Assembly (NCBI GenBank): GCA_001574975.1
Contig: KQ965797.1
Coordinates: 1,270 to 65,269, forward strand
Direction: 5' to 3'
Origin: Gonapodya prolifera JEL478
Lineage: Eukaryota > Monoblepharomycota > Monoblepharidomycetes > Monoblepharidales > Gonapodyaceae
Length of the DNA stretch: 64,000 nt
Each line of letters begins with the position of its first letter. The first letter of the stretch is position 1. The notes beneath the pieces are model-generated. The model saw only the letters and a list, made by a program, of their open reading frames with translations, ran no database searches and was not told the DNA's origin. A program made the position numbers and the translations under genes. Shown here in pieces: positions 1-11,014 of this stretch.

Positions 1-262
1 GAAAATTCGAGGGTGCATTAAAAATTGTGATATGCAACGAGTGGTTGTGCTTAAATTGCGATATCTGGATTCGTTCTGCGTCGCCGATCCCGTTTTCAAA
101 ATTATGCCAGGAGAGATTGCTGCTCACTGAGTGATTCAATTCGGAAGCAACGCGTTGCCTCATTAGATATTGTAAATGGGCGCATGCCTGCTAAAAATCA
201 CGTCCCTGCCTAGCTTCTGAACCTTGCAGTCAGCTAGAAACAGGGAAGGAAGTTTGGCATAA

Positions 263-440
263 TGCTACACAACCTAGGTGAGCTGCACGAGCCTGTGAAC
301 TGCAGGAACGTGATGCCAAACTTAGGGCACGTCCTGCAGGTGTGCACATCTAAACCCGCGGCCACAGTAGTGGCACAGCAGCTAATACCCAACACTCATA
401 CTACTCTTTGTATTCCACGTTAGTGGATGTCAGTGTGACA
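263..440. repeat. LTR-like repeat, internally deleted copy
   Basis: This segment begins TGCTACACAACC and ends GTGTGACA, so it has the TG...CA ends of an LTR. It is a near match to the two ~240-bp elements at 62171 and 62718. It lacks about 60 bases lying between two GCAGGAACGTG direct repeats of the longer copies, as expected from recombination between those short repeats. The flanking 5-mers (cataa and attgt) do not match, so no target duplication is visible. It could be one end of a rearranged element or a solo LTR with a lost duplication. Orientation cannot be set because both strands read TG...CA. Confidence 0.75.
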
Positions 441-1024
441 ATTGTGTTACCCTTGTTTTTGATTTTGTAGGGACAAATAACACCAGCATGGCACATTAAC
501 ACCACCAATTTGTCACAGTCCCATGAAAAAAACACACCCAGTGCCTTCTCTGCCTTTGCCGTCATGGGCTATTGCTTTTCTTGTGTTGACAAGATGGGCA
601 ATGAGTGAGTGCTAGCCTGGAGGCTTTGGCAAGTGTGGCAGATTGGTTAATGTACACCTGACACGTAAACGCAAGTTCACAACCTTTCTACAGAAAGATG
701 GTGACCAAAAACAACTCACTGACCTTACAAACTCCCAACTTGCTCCCTTGTAATCAAGCCAACTCCCAAACTTGCTCCCTTGCAAAACCCCAACTCCACT
801 TGCATTTGTGAGCTATGAGGGAGCAAGTTGGCAAGTTTCAACTCGCTCCCTTGTATCCCTAAGTCCAAACTGCACCCCTCTCTCACTCCCATACAAACAA
901 GTATGAGCGTTTGTTGGCAGTATGCCTTACTATAGGAGACAGCTCTACCTTCTGATTCCTGTAGTAATTCAGGAATGCAAAAAGTGTTGCTGGCTTCTCC
1001 TATGCCCATTCATTAGACACACGC
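441..1024. other. No gene seen; cluster of short direct and inverted repeats
   Basis: No supported coding sequence. Between about 733 and 853 the motif AACTTGCTCCCTTG or a close variant occurs three times on the plus strand and once inverted (about 819-837), so the stretch could fold back on itself. Its origin is unknown; it may be debris of a small transposable element. Confidence 0.5.
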
Positions 1025-1375
1025 ATGGCACTATTCCTTGAATTGTACTCCTGCTGTGCAGCACTTAAATGCACCAGCTTGCACAGACCTGCCAAGTGTC
1101 CATTGCCTAGGAGGTACGCAGGGTCCCTGGAGAACGGCACGCTGAAAGGACAAATGCAGGACTTCTTTGGAACAAATTGCTGTCCCCAATGTGGAAGTAT
1201 CCTCACTGCCTACACAACAATGGAGGGTTGGAATATACTATGCACAGGGTGTGGGAGACGACTGCCTGGCTCAACGTCACATTTTGAAGTCAAGAAACAA
1301 TTTACAAATCTTGCAAAGTATTTTTTTTTTTCAAAACAACGTCACAATCAACAACAGCAACAACATGAGCATTAA
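1025..1375 (+). CDS. Possible small zinc-ribbon protein or transposon relic
   Basis: An open frame of 116 residues starting with ATG. Its middle holds two knuckles (CPQC and, some 20 residues later, CTGC) that could form a zinc ribbon; the tail is rich in Gln and His. I do not recognise the family. It lies next to an LTR-like repeat in sequence poor in genes, so it may equally be a remnant of a mobile element or a chance frame. Confidence 0.2.
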   Translation: MALFLELYSCCAALKCTSLHRPAKCPLPRRYAGSLENGTLKGQMQDFFGTNCCPQCGSILTAYTTMEGWNILCTGCGRRLPGSTSHFEVKKQFTNLAKYFFFSKQRHNQQQQQHEH

Positions 1376-1567
1376 ACTGGCAGACATTTCCATTCTGGAT
1401 GTCCCTTTGACAAGCATCACAAAATATTCCCGGATCCAGCATTGAACAGAATCGTGTGCAAAGTCATCAATGGATCCAGTCATCCTGCAGATCTATTTTG
1501 CTTTGTCAAGCAGAATTGACTGCACGTCACAAAGAACGAAGACTGGTGGGAATATACAGGACATTGA

Positions 1568-2014
1568 TTGGCAAAGGTCTTCTCCAAAAAGCCGAGTGAG
1601 TATTGCTGTATAAATGTACTCCAAACTTCACTTGAGGCCACTCAAGCGTTCTTCAAGGCTCGTGTGATGATTGGCGGTGACGACATTGAGCTGAGAAAGG
1701 AGCAAGTTGAAAAGATTGAATTGATTCTGTCACGCATTATCCACAAGGAGCTATCCACTATGGTTGCTCGATTAAACGCTCTCTTTCAGCAAATCGATAA
1801 AGCATTTGAATCGAAATTTGCTGACGCGATCAGGGATGAGGCCATTTCGCTTGAACCAGATTACGCGATCGGCCGAGCTTCGCACTCAAATGAAATGGCA
1901 AAGATAAAGCGTGGGGGTTCTCTTATCGTCGCTCTTAGCTGCAGAATCTCTTGGTTGATTCCTACCCACAATTATACCCCAGCGAACGTCGCAGTCACTC
2001 GAACCCGCAACTGA
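1568..2014 (+). CDS. Possible exon of a helical protein, unrecognised
   Basis: An open frame of about 148 codons without an ATG at its beginning; the first internal ATG lies about 33 codons in. The central part (about 1650-1850) reads as amphipathic helix rich in Glu, Lys, Leu and Ile, which looks more protein-like than the surrounding frames. After about 1900 the reading looks random. It may be one exon of a gene with unseen ends, or a relic. No function is proposed. Confidence 0.2.
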   Translation: MAKVFSKKPSEYCCINVLQTSLEATQAFFKARVMIGGDDIELRKEQVEKIELILSRIIHKELSTMVARLNALFQQIDKAFESKFADAIRDEAISLEPDYAIGRASHSNEMAKIKRGGSLIVALSCRISWLIPTHNYTPANVAVTRTRN

Positions 2015-2204
2015 TCCCCGCACCAACCAACTCTCGCTCGCTGACCTCATCAGGCATCGTCGGCATTCCAAACACTTGGGACTAATCTCCGTGCGTGGTG
2101 GAGTCTGCGGGAGAGCTGCGTCCTCACACCACACAAGCCACATCTTCTTTGACAGGCTACCCACCCCTACCCTGATACTGATACCTCCATCACCCAGATC
2201 TGAC

Positions 2205-3329
2205 ATGTCGTCGCCCACCTCGTCACTTACCGACCCCCGCTTCACCTACCACCTTTCCAAATACTCCTGCATCGCAGATGTGTACTATATTCATGTCGCT
2301 TTCGCATATCTCGTCATGTTGGCGGGGTTCGGGTGCTTGTTCAGCAGGGTTATAAAACCAATCATGTGGATGCATGTGAGTCGTCCCGTTCCCGAGGCGA
2401 GATCGATCGTACTTGCAGGCTCTAAACGATTCTTATTCACAGGTATGGTTCGGGCGGTTCTACTGGATCTTCATGTACGTACCGCAACTCTTCCCCCGTA
2501 CTCAGTGAACTCACACACCACACCCACCGCCAGGCTCTGGACGACCGCCACCTCCCTCCTCATCCACAACACAGGCCTTCCCCTCGCCGTGCTGATCTCG
2601 TTCATCTTCGTCGGGTGCGGGATGACGTTCGGGTGGCTCGCGATCAACGTGCACCAGATCCAAATGACGCGCAATGCCACCGCGCACGTGCAGGACCAGA
2701 TCAAGGCCGAAGGCGCCGAGGTGATTGCGAAATTTGGCACGTTGGAGAGGATGATAATGGCGGAGAAGGGGAAGATTGCCATGGGGAAGAGCTTCCGTGA
2801 ACGTATCGTGTCGTTCAAGGCGCTCCATGGGGCACTCATGTAAGCGTCGCCTCATCTCGCTTGCTTGGCGCTTGGCGGCTGGCGCTTTCCACCGCCGACC
2901 CGTGTGTCAAACCCCATCCTCACCACAAACCTCGCTCTCACCACGCATAGGATAACCTCCTGGATCAACATCATCGGGCGCATCTTCGTCACACCCCTCG
3001 TCAACGACTTCTCATGCCACACTTACCCCTACTACAAACAAATCGACACCAAGCACTTTGCCGGCGCCAGCGCACCCTTGACGGCCGTTCCCGAACTGGA
3101 CCCCATGTACGCCCGCTTGCCCTGGTCCAAGACGGGCATGCCCGGGTGGGGCGCCGCGCTGTCGCTGGGCCCGTTCTTGGGAAGCTTTTTGGTCGGGGTT
3201 GTGTATGTCGTCGTGCAGCAGTACTTGGGCAACGTCCCCAAGGCGGGCTCGTCGCGTGCGGTCGCGCCTGTGGAGCCGAGGAGCTCGATTGCCAAGGAGA
3301 AGCTTCTTGAGGGTGCTGGGCAGACGTAG
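2205..3329 (+). CDS. Four-exon integral membrane protein, possibly DUF2306-like
   Basis: Joining 2205-2375, 2443-2474, 2534-2839 and 2951-3329 gives an uninterrupted 295-residue protein; every intron has GT and AG and the frame closes exactly. Residues about 26-50, 60-80 and 88-108 are hydrophobic segments. A charged loop of about 60 residues follows, then further hydrophobic stretches near 155-170 and 250-270. The His at the second exon junction followed by a GRFYW motif resembles DUF2306-type membrane proteins, but that is only a pattern match. The tail is polar with a basic end. The start is the first ATG in frame with segment 1. No neighbour suggests its role. Confidence 0.75.
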
Positions 3330-4538
3330 ATTGACCAGGGCGGGATGTGGGAGTGAGAAGTGGTGTTGATGTAGACGGCATGAGTAAAGTTACCCAAGAA
3401 CTACCCATACTTTCGCTCCATTCTTGTCCTAAACGGTTTTCCGAAGCATGGATGTAAAACATATTCCTCATTAATTGATACAAATGTAATCGATTGTCGA
3501 TGATTGAGTCTCAGTACACCAAAGAGTTCCGAATTTGCACACTAACACCCTCCTGCGTCGCCTCCGACCAACACCAAAGTGACATAAGTTCCTATGTACT
3601 ATTTTTTCAACGCGCCCACGGTCGGCGGGAATGGGATCAGAGTCTTGGAACCAACCATCACTCAACAACCAATGTTTGGTCACCTCAAACGTGGTAAAAC
3701 TATACCGGCACAGCGGATCAGACAACGCCCCGCTTGTACATTCGACATTCGTGCACCTCCCTATAACTTACGAATCAGTGAGCGAGCCGAAAAAACGTCA
3801 AATCATCCAGTCTCGGCTCACCTCCCCTTTTTTGTCGATACCCCGAATCTGAACCGCTGAACGCGGAAGCCGAAAGGTACCCGGAGTGGGCGGTACCAAG
3901 CCCGCCCCTCCGTTGATTATCAGGGCACGCCTGGCGTGAATCAGGGTGAATGTGAATCGGGACGAATGAGTAACATAACGAAAACTATCACCGCGGAGAC
4001 CCCGACCAAGTACTCATCTTTCTTCATGCTTCGTCGCGCAAATCCCTTGCCGCGACCCATGCGGCTTCTTCCATGCGGGGGACAGAGCCCCCCACACGGC
4101 CTCCATCGCAAGTGCGCTTACCCGCTCGCGAGGCTGGGATCACGACCTCTGATTCGCTGACCGCGCTCCGAGCAAAACCGTCCCCGTCGAATGGCGGGTA
4201 AGAGAATCGCCCCAGTCCTGCAGCGAAGAGCGGGACGAATCAATGGGTCTTGGGGGAAGGGAACGTTGGTTTGCGAAGACTTGGAACCCTGCACGACCAA
4301 AGTATTCTCTCGAACAATTAATTCTATTTCTGAAAAGGAAGAGGGGTGGGAAACCTCTTTGACTCGGTTGAGTAAAGTTGCAGCAGCTCCAGTTTTTGTT
4401 ATGCATCAAGTGTGGCAGGTAGCAGAACAACCCCCCCAAGAAGAAGATCCCAACCACATATAATGCATTAGAAACATTCACATTTATACTTCTATGCAAA
4501 TTCTATTCACGATGAGTCCGACGCACGACGTCGCCAAA
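3330..4538. other. Intergenic, nothing recognised
   Basis: About 1.2 kb between the membrane protein gene and the 3' end of the RasGAP-LIM gene. Short open frames exist on both strands but none shows a motif, intron signals joining it to another, or credible composition. It probably holds the two converging 3' untranslated regions. Confidence 0.5.
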
Positions 4539-7500
4539 TCAACACTTGCACGCCCTACACACCACCACCCCGGCCGCACCCTCCACATACTCCCCACCCA
4601 GGGCGTTCCTGCCACACGACGCGCACGTGAAGTGCTCCACGTGGTACACCCTTCCCTGTCCGGACACGACCATTCGGTCCAGGACCCCAGCCCCCTCCGA
4701 AGTTCCCCCGACGGGGAGTCCGCATCCGCGACACACGAGCATGTCCGCGCGGTGGGAGTTACAGAATAGTCCGACGCCTTCGAGGGTGAAGTACTGCCCG
4801 GCGAATAGGGTGGAGGCGCAGCGCTGGGTGGAGGAGGAAACATGTTGTAAGTCACAATGACGGCGATTTCGTGAAAGCGTCAAACACTCACGTCGCAAGT
4901 TTTGCACTTTGTGTGGAAGTACGCTCCATTGATATGGAAGTACTCTGTGCCGCCACCACGATCCCGCATTAAAACCCGTCTCTCCCCAACACCCCAACAC
5001 CCACCTCGCACTCACCAGTCTCAATCGGTCCTCGACATTGCTGGCACACAATCGCACCTGACAACCTATAGCACGTCTGACAGTACGCCCTTCCTCGTGC
5101 CGGGAAGAACCTCCCGCGGAGCTGCACGCTGCAGTCGGCGCAGGTGAAGCACGGTTGGTGGAACGTCTGCCCGAGGGCGTCGATCACGGGCCCCCCGAGG
5201 GGCTGGCCGCACTTGGCCCCGCATGTGGGTGGAGCATGCGGGGTGGGAGTGTGGGTGCGGCAGTAGAGTTTGTCAGTGGAGAGGGATGCGGTGGAGGATT
5301 TCATTCGGACTTGAGGAGTGATTGACGATGCGGGGAAGGAAGAGGGCGGGCGCGTGGATTGGGGCGGAGGTTGGTAGAGTTGAATACAGCGTTCGAGACA
5401 GAAGCGAAAGCGAAAACACACCTCCACAGGTCGAGCATACAAAGTGCTGGACAAGAAGCAATAAATTTCAGTGGTGCTCATTTGAGGAAATAACAACATC
5501 ATGCATACTTCGTATTGCCACTTTAAAACCACAAAATTGACCCACGCATTAGATATCGTTCGCGCCCGTTCTCTACCACAAAACACAAACGCTCACCTTC
5601 TTGCCCGAAAACTCCACTGCGAACCCGACAAGCGGCTTTTCGCAACACGCACACTGCCCTTGACCGTCGCCCATCCAGACCAGAACTTGCGGGGATGCGT
5701 AGCCTGCATCTATGGATGATTTGGTCGTCCGATGCTTACTTTCGGTGCTCGGGCCCTTGATTGCCGGTTGCATGGAGCCGCCAGCTCCCGCTTCAATAGT
5801 GTTTCGCTTCTTTGCTTCGCTGTCGGTCTTGCGATGCGATTGCGATTTCATTGAAGGGTCGCTGTGCTCCACAAAGGGCTCTCTTGCATCTTGCCGAGGT
5901 TGCGCTTGCCAGGATGCTATCGAATTGCCTTGCGATAGTGGTCGATTCGGCGGTGCGAGTTTCGTGTCGATTCGAAGTGGCGATGCGGGGCTTGGAGGAG
6001 AGTTTAAATGACCACGATGTGATTATTGATGGACACCGAAACTCACCGCTGAAACTTTTTCTCCAACGCGCTCGCTGCAATGGGAGCGATTTCGAGAGTC
6101 ACAGGTCGTGGTCGATCTACTACTTGATCTCCAGAATCACTTATGGAAAATGGGGACGATGTTTGGACAATCGCTTTCGGGATGGAGGCGCTCGTACGAG
6201 GGGCTGGAGAGCTTGATCGGGAACCCGGCTTTGTCCCATGAGAAGGTGGCGTTGGAAGCAAAGCGCTCGCCGCCGCCATGGGATCTACCAGATAGGACTT
6301 GAGGTCGCGCAAGAGCTCGCGATCGTCATCCTAGAAAGAAAGAATTTAAATTCCATCAAACAATACACCACAAACTTGAGACAAATCAACCTTACATTTT
6401 CGGCAGCTTTTTCTATTTTGCCTTGCACTTCCTCCAGTCGCGCAGCCAAAATGGCGAGGTCCTTCTCCGGGCGGTGGGATCGAGCACGGGAAAGGCTTGA
6501 AGCCGACATCTCCGTATCAGATATGGTGGCCTGTGGAATGCAAAAGTCTAAAAGACATGAAGCAAACAAGGTGTCATGGAGACGTACAGCGTGATCGAGA
6601 AACGACTTCATCCGGCCCAAGCGGTCATGAATATATGAATTCATCACTTCCATATAAGCCTCTTTCCCACCAAAATCCGAAAGGTTGGCAATGGTCTGGT
6701 TTGAAAACGCGGTTACATTGATGTCTTTGAAAAGGGATCGGGCAACAGAAAGCACACAACAAACCTGAAAAATTTTGGCGAGGAGGGTGAGAGTCCGCTT
6801 CGCACCCGGAGAAATCCGTACATCAGGTGGGATAAGACTGAACAGACGTGGACCAAGGATCGCGGGAACAAGGAGACCTGGAAGAGAAGGTTCGTAAGAA
6901 ACATCTTTGGCCCAGTCCGGCGAAGAAACTAAACTCACGCAAGAACAGAAACACGGATACAACGGAATACCGCGTGCTCTGGGCCCTTCTCAGTCCAGTT
7001 CCCTCTTTCGCTTCTGTCGGAGTCTGAAGCGTTGACGATGCATCGTCTTCTCCTTCCTCAAATCGTCGCCCAGCACCCCTTCGTAATTCTCGAAACACCC
7101 ATCGAACCTCCGCGGGCAAATGATCTCTAGCGGCAGCGACGCCATCAAGCAGTCGATCAGTGAGTGCCCCAAGGCGTGCGGCATGTGTTGCTGCCAGTGC
7201 AGGGTTCTCGAGATGCGCCGGATCGAGCTGCGACAGTTCACAAAGTCAAGCAACTTTGACCGTCGACAAATTCCTGAAACACCCACCTCCCATCCTTCTC
7301 CATCTTTTACTACAGTCCAAACGACCTGCCCTACACATCTCGCGCAGTATCCTTTGCAGACCATCTTGAGATAGGCATCCATACATTTCGTACCCACAGT
7401 GTTGGCCCGGAACAGTGTTCCGGCCGCTGTAGTACCTAAAGCCATCTCCTTCGCCAAAAGACTGTATACAAAGTGTGCTACCGGAGGTACCGACGAGTCA

Positions 7501-9912
7501 ACGATAGGTGACACGGGATTCGCATGCAGGTGGGACACATGCGACGGTGCAACCGAGTCCACACCGCGAACTAGTGCAAGTGCGATTTCGTCTGACGTTC
7601 CTGCGGTGCCAAGGAGGTGACACAGGCGGTGCGAGCGACGGGATAGAAGGGAAAGCAGAGGGGCGTGAGCCAGTGCTGGGAGGAGAGGAATTTTCTGAGA
7701 GAGCCGTTGGTGAGATACACAATTATGGAGACATCCAGTTGCCTCCACACTACTCACCCTGGCCCTCACCGCAATCCTCACCCACCCCACGCCTCCACAC
7801 TCTGAGCCTTCCACACACTTTCCGTGGTATATACCGTCGCACGCCGTACATTTGACGCCGCCGGCAACGACTCTTCCCCCGCAACTTCCACACTTGGTGA
7901 GCCATCCTCCGCCACCTATGCCCATGGGAATTGCATCATGTCGTAGCGGTAGTCGCATCGCCGGGGTCCGTCTTGCCGCGCCACCGCCTTCCTGCTTTCC
8001 AGAAACCGGGACCGGAAACTCTGCCGGTCTCGTCCTGTGTGGCCATTTTCTGAGCACTTCGACAAGCTGGCCCGCGTAATCAGGGCCTCCACCGGGTACG
8101 GGAGATACCGGCGACGGCATTGAGATGGGGGAGACTGGGGAAGGCTCTTCTTCTGGTCGGTCGTCATCAATATTGTTCGATGACCCTATTCTATGACGAC
8201 GGCGCTGAATTTTGGAGGAACGAGAGGAGGTGTGAAGAGGTGTGGGTGATGGAGGGATGGTAGAGTCAACTCCTGGGGGTAAGGAACACAATGGGTAAAA
8301 CCTGACCCGTCGTAAAGTTAAAAGCGCTGATTCAACTCGAACAATGTTTTGGCTCGCCTCACCGTTCACCGCCCCCTACAGTTCCAACAAGGTCCCGTAC
8401 CTCGACTGCACACATGCCCAAAAACGCCTGTCTCAACGTGCCTGGTTGAGGTGGCCGGCCATCCCACACAGACAGAAGAAGAATACGCGACACAGCAGGA
8501 GGAGGTACAGGACTATGAGAGAAGAAGTTCCCAGTCACATATGTATCTTTGATTTTGCGCTCGGGACATGCGCTGTCGCAGACTCACATGACAAACCCTT
8601 CAGCCCACTGGGGGCTCCCTCCTTGGCCTTCCTTGGTTCTCCATGTTGTCCCGTCCCTCCGTCCCGCTCTACCGTGTCCACCCTTTCCAAGATCGACGTC
8701 TGTGTCTGGGAGGATGGACACTGCAACGTAAGGTTTGGGATTATGGGCGGGGTGTGGTGACGCAAGGGATCGAGCTGACAAACACAAGAAATTGAGCAGG
8801 TAGTGATGAGAGATCGTGGAGGTGGACGAACCTTCATGAACATGGAGGGAGATGTGAGAAGGCTGAGACGTTTGAGCAGGAGAGGATGAAGAGTCCGTTG
8901 GGATGGAGTTTGGCGATGGATGGTGGGAGATGGCGAGGCGAAGGGAAGGGAGGCCTATGCAGACACAACACTTCATTACGTAGAATAATTAACGGGGTCG
9001 AAGATCGAATTCTCTCATTCGTCTGTCATCCGTGGCTTTTGCCTTCTTCGTCCCATGTCAACACACCTGCTGTGTCCCTCGCGCTGTCCTCAAGAGGCAT
9101 CATCACAACAATCTCCTCTTCTTTTGTCGGGCGAGGTGTGCCGGTGCCTGGTGACGGGGAGCCAGTGTTTGGTGATTTTGCAGTTGTGGGAGGTTCAGCG
9201 CGGAAGAGTGAGGCACATGGGAGAGTGGCACGACCGACGGCAACGGGGTTGGGGAAGTGAGACGCTATTGAGCTCGACTTAGGAGAGACTGCCAAAGAAG
9301 AATGGGATCGCGATGTTTTCTTGGGTTCTGGAGGTGCGGATGAGGATGGGGAAGGAGGGGGTTCGCGGAAGACGAGCGTCGATATGGTGGGATCTGGCAC
9401 ATCATCAAATGTGAAGTCTTCCGACTGAAGCAAGAAATTATTTGTTGGGGAATTCGCAGAGGACCACGATCAACGGAGTGTTGCCAATGGCGACAAAAAT
9501 TAGACTTCCCGTCAACCACAGCTCGACCAGTGACGACGGCTGAGAACGCACCCAGAAGACATTTCCTTGTTCGTCAGCTTCCGCTGAGGCGGATCTGTGT
9601 TCCACTGCAGACCCTCTCAGACGGATGACACAATAGTACGACTGTCGGGATTCTTGGGGAGGTCACGCGTTCGTGGTGATCCACGATGGACGGATGAAAT
9701 GAATCCCATGGAATAAGAGAGTTGACAAGGTTAGTTCTCCTCGCCTTATTTCCTCGCAAGTCCACGACCGGATTGGACACGGTCTTTCTCCACCCACCGG
9801 GGTCGTCCTCCTTTCGCCCCTTCCCACCACTCGAAGCCTCGGCTACGTGTCCTTCCATCGCCCGCACGCGCACATCCAGAGTCCATCGATCCCGTGAAGT
9901 ATCAGCCGCCAT
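4539..9912 (-). CDS. Ras GTPase-activating protein with C2, C1-like and four LIM domains
   Basis: Predicted Ras-GAP that speeds GTP hydrolysis by Ras at membranes. Reading 5' to 3' on the minus strand: a C2 domain (about 8880-8300, with NPKPYVAVS and a WAEGF motif), a C1-like zinc module (about 7930-7830, CGSC...CTAC...H..C), then a RasGAP domain (about 7700-6580). The RasGAP has FRANTVGTKCMDAYLK, LPAEVRWVFREL, FLRLLVPAILGP and NLSDFGGKEAYM, the family's core blocks, and a helix follows. Four LIM domains end the protein (about 5650-4540). LIM1 needs a 12-nt micro-exon at 5509-5520, coding WQYE, to bring its first CxxC and the His to normal spacing. Introns are short GT-AG; the C2, RasGAP and LIM exons join in frame. 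The exon order upstream of about 9450 is not resolved, so the 5' end (ATG at 9912) is provisional. Confidence 0.8.
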
Positions 9913-9961
9913 ACCACGTCGCGATCCGGTTTAACTCTGTCGATCTGGGGGTGCTGTTGGG

Positions 9962-10002
9962 TCTGAGGATGGATCTGAGGATGGATCTGAGGATGGATCT
10001 GA
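9962..10002. repeat. 12-bp tandem repeat, 3.4 copies
   Basis: The unit TCTGAGGATGGA is repeated three times without change and starts a fourth time. It lies just upstream of the provisional start of the RasGAP-LIM gene, so in its 5' untranslated or promoter region. Such repeats often vary in length between strains. Confidence 0.85.
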
Positions 10003-10399
10003 CGGTATCGCAGCTTCACTATTGGGTCATGTGTCAAGGTATAATGAATTCATGTCAGGTGACAGGTTAGTTGTGTTATCTTCAATCGTTGACCGAAGTG
10101 TATCTTTGAAAGGATACACGACAGAATATGTGCAAATCATCGAATAAACCTGTGGAGTCTTCCGTACGCTCCTTTGGCTACGTATCCGGAGGATGCAACC
10201 GGGCTCCGAGTTCTGTGTAGGTTTGGGAGTCCGAAACGTATCGGGGTTCTGCAACGAGATATCTCCAAATGACTGTTCGCATTTCCTCTGAAATAATTCG
10301 TCACATCTCAAAAAGTCACATTTAATTCCGCACAGAAATCAATCTTTACAAATATGTGCAAAACGCTCGCGCTAGGCGCTCGCCGCTTCCGAATTCTCG

Positions 10400-11014
10400 T
10401 CAATACCTTCGACGCGACCCGGGTCCAGTCCACTGCCGCTCCGCGTGCGGCTCCCACTCCGTCACAAGGCGGATCTCTGTCCGCCACTCCCGCACCAAGC
10501 CCTTCCGTTTACGTGCGGCCTTGAACTTGGAGTTAAAGCTGCACATGCCACACCTGCCGTGTCCTTCCTTTCGTGACTTGTCGCTGGGCAAGCCCCATCG
10601 GAGCTTCCCAACTTGCCACGAGTTGTGAGGGTAAAAGGGAGGCTCGTGGTAGGATTCAAAGTTCTCAGAGTCAGTCGAAGGTGTCTCTGGAACAGGATGC
10701 GCGCGAGGTGTTGGGGAGATTCTGGGGTGGGGAGGTGGTGTGAAAGACGGAGTTGGAGAGGAGCTCCCACGAGCACTGGGAGCTGGCGAGGGCACCCGCA
10801 GTGATATCAAGGTCTCGACTTTGTGGAGTGGTACATCGTGCCCGCTCCAGCACTCGCCACTGTCGTGAGGGTCAACTTCGTCGCGATTATCTCCATCGAG
10901 AGATTCCCCGGATGTTGACCACGACAGAACGTCAAAGGCACAATCATTGAGAAGGTCAAAGTCCGAAAAGTCTGAATTCCCGCTAGCCCAGCTCGCCCCA
11001 TCACTGGGCTCCAT
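10400..11014 (-). CDS. Ser/Pro-rich protein, family copy 1
   Basis: Single-exon gene for 204 residues of unknown function, about two-thirds identical to the gene at 16264-16893. The start is placed at the ATG reading MEPSDGASW because this Met is shared by both copies; a longer frame upstream is not conserved as protein. Conserved blocks are an acidic N-terminus (SDFSDFDLL, then FDVLSWSTSG), a low-complexity Ser/Pro middle, and a basic C-terminal module with clustered Cys (GRCGMC) and TEWEP. No signal peptide or membrane segment. The basic Cys module could bind zinc or nucleic acid, but that is speculation. Confidence 0.65.
   Translation of the reverse strand: MEPSDGASWASGNSDFSDFDLLNDCAFDVLSWSTSGESLDGDNRDEVDPHDSGECWSGHDVPLHKVETLISLRVPSPAPSARGSSSPTPSFTPPPHPRISPTPRAHPVPETPSTDSENFESYHEPPFYPHNSWQVGKLRWGLPSDKSRKEGHGRCGMCSFNSKFKAARKRKGLVREWRTEIRLVTEWEPHAERQWTGPGSRRRY

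Noticed and set aside
263-440. Intact LTR retrotransposon starting at 263
   Set aside because: No primer-binding site, gag or pol reading frame follows on either side within reach, and flanking duplications are absent.
6043-6312. Stand-alone small protein on the minus strand
   Set aside because: It fits as an exon between the RasGAP and LIM parts of the large gene, with splice signals on both sides.
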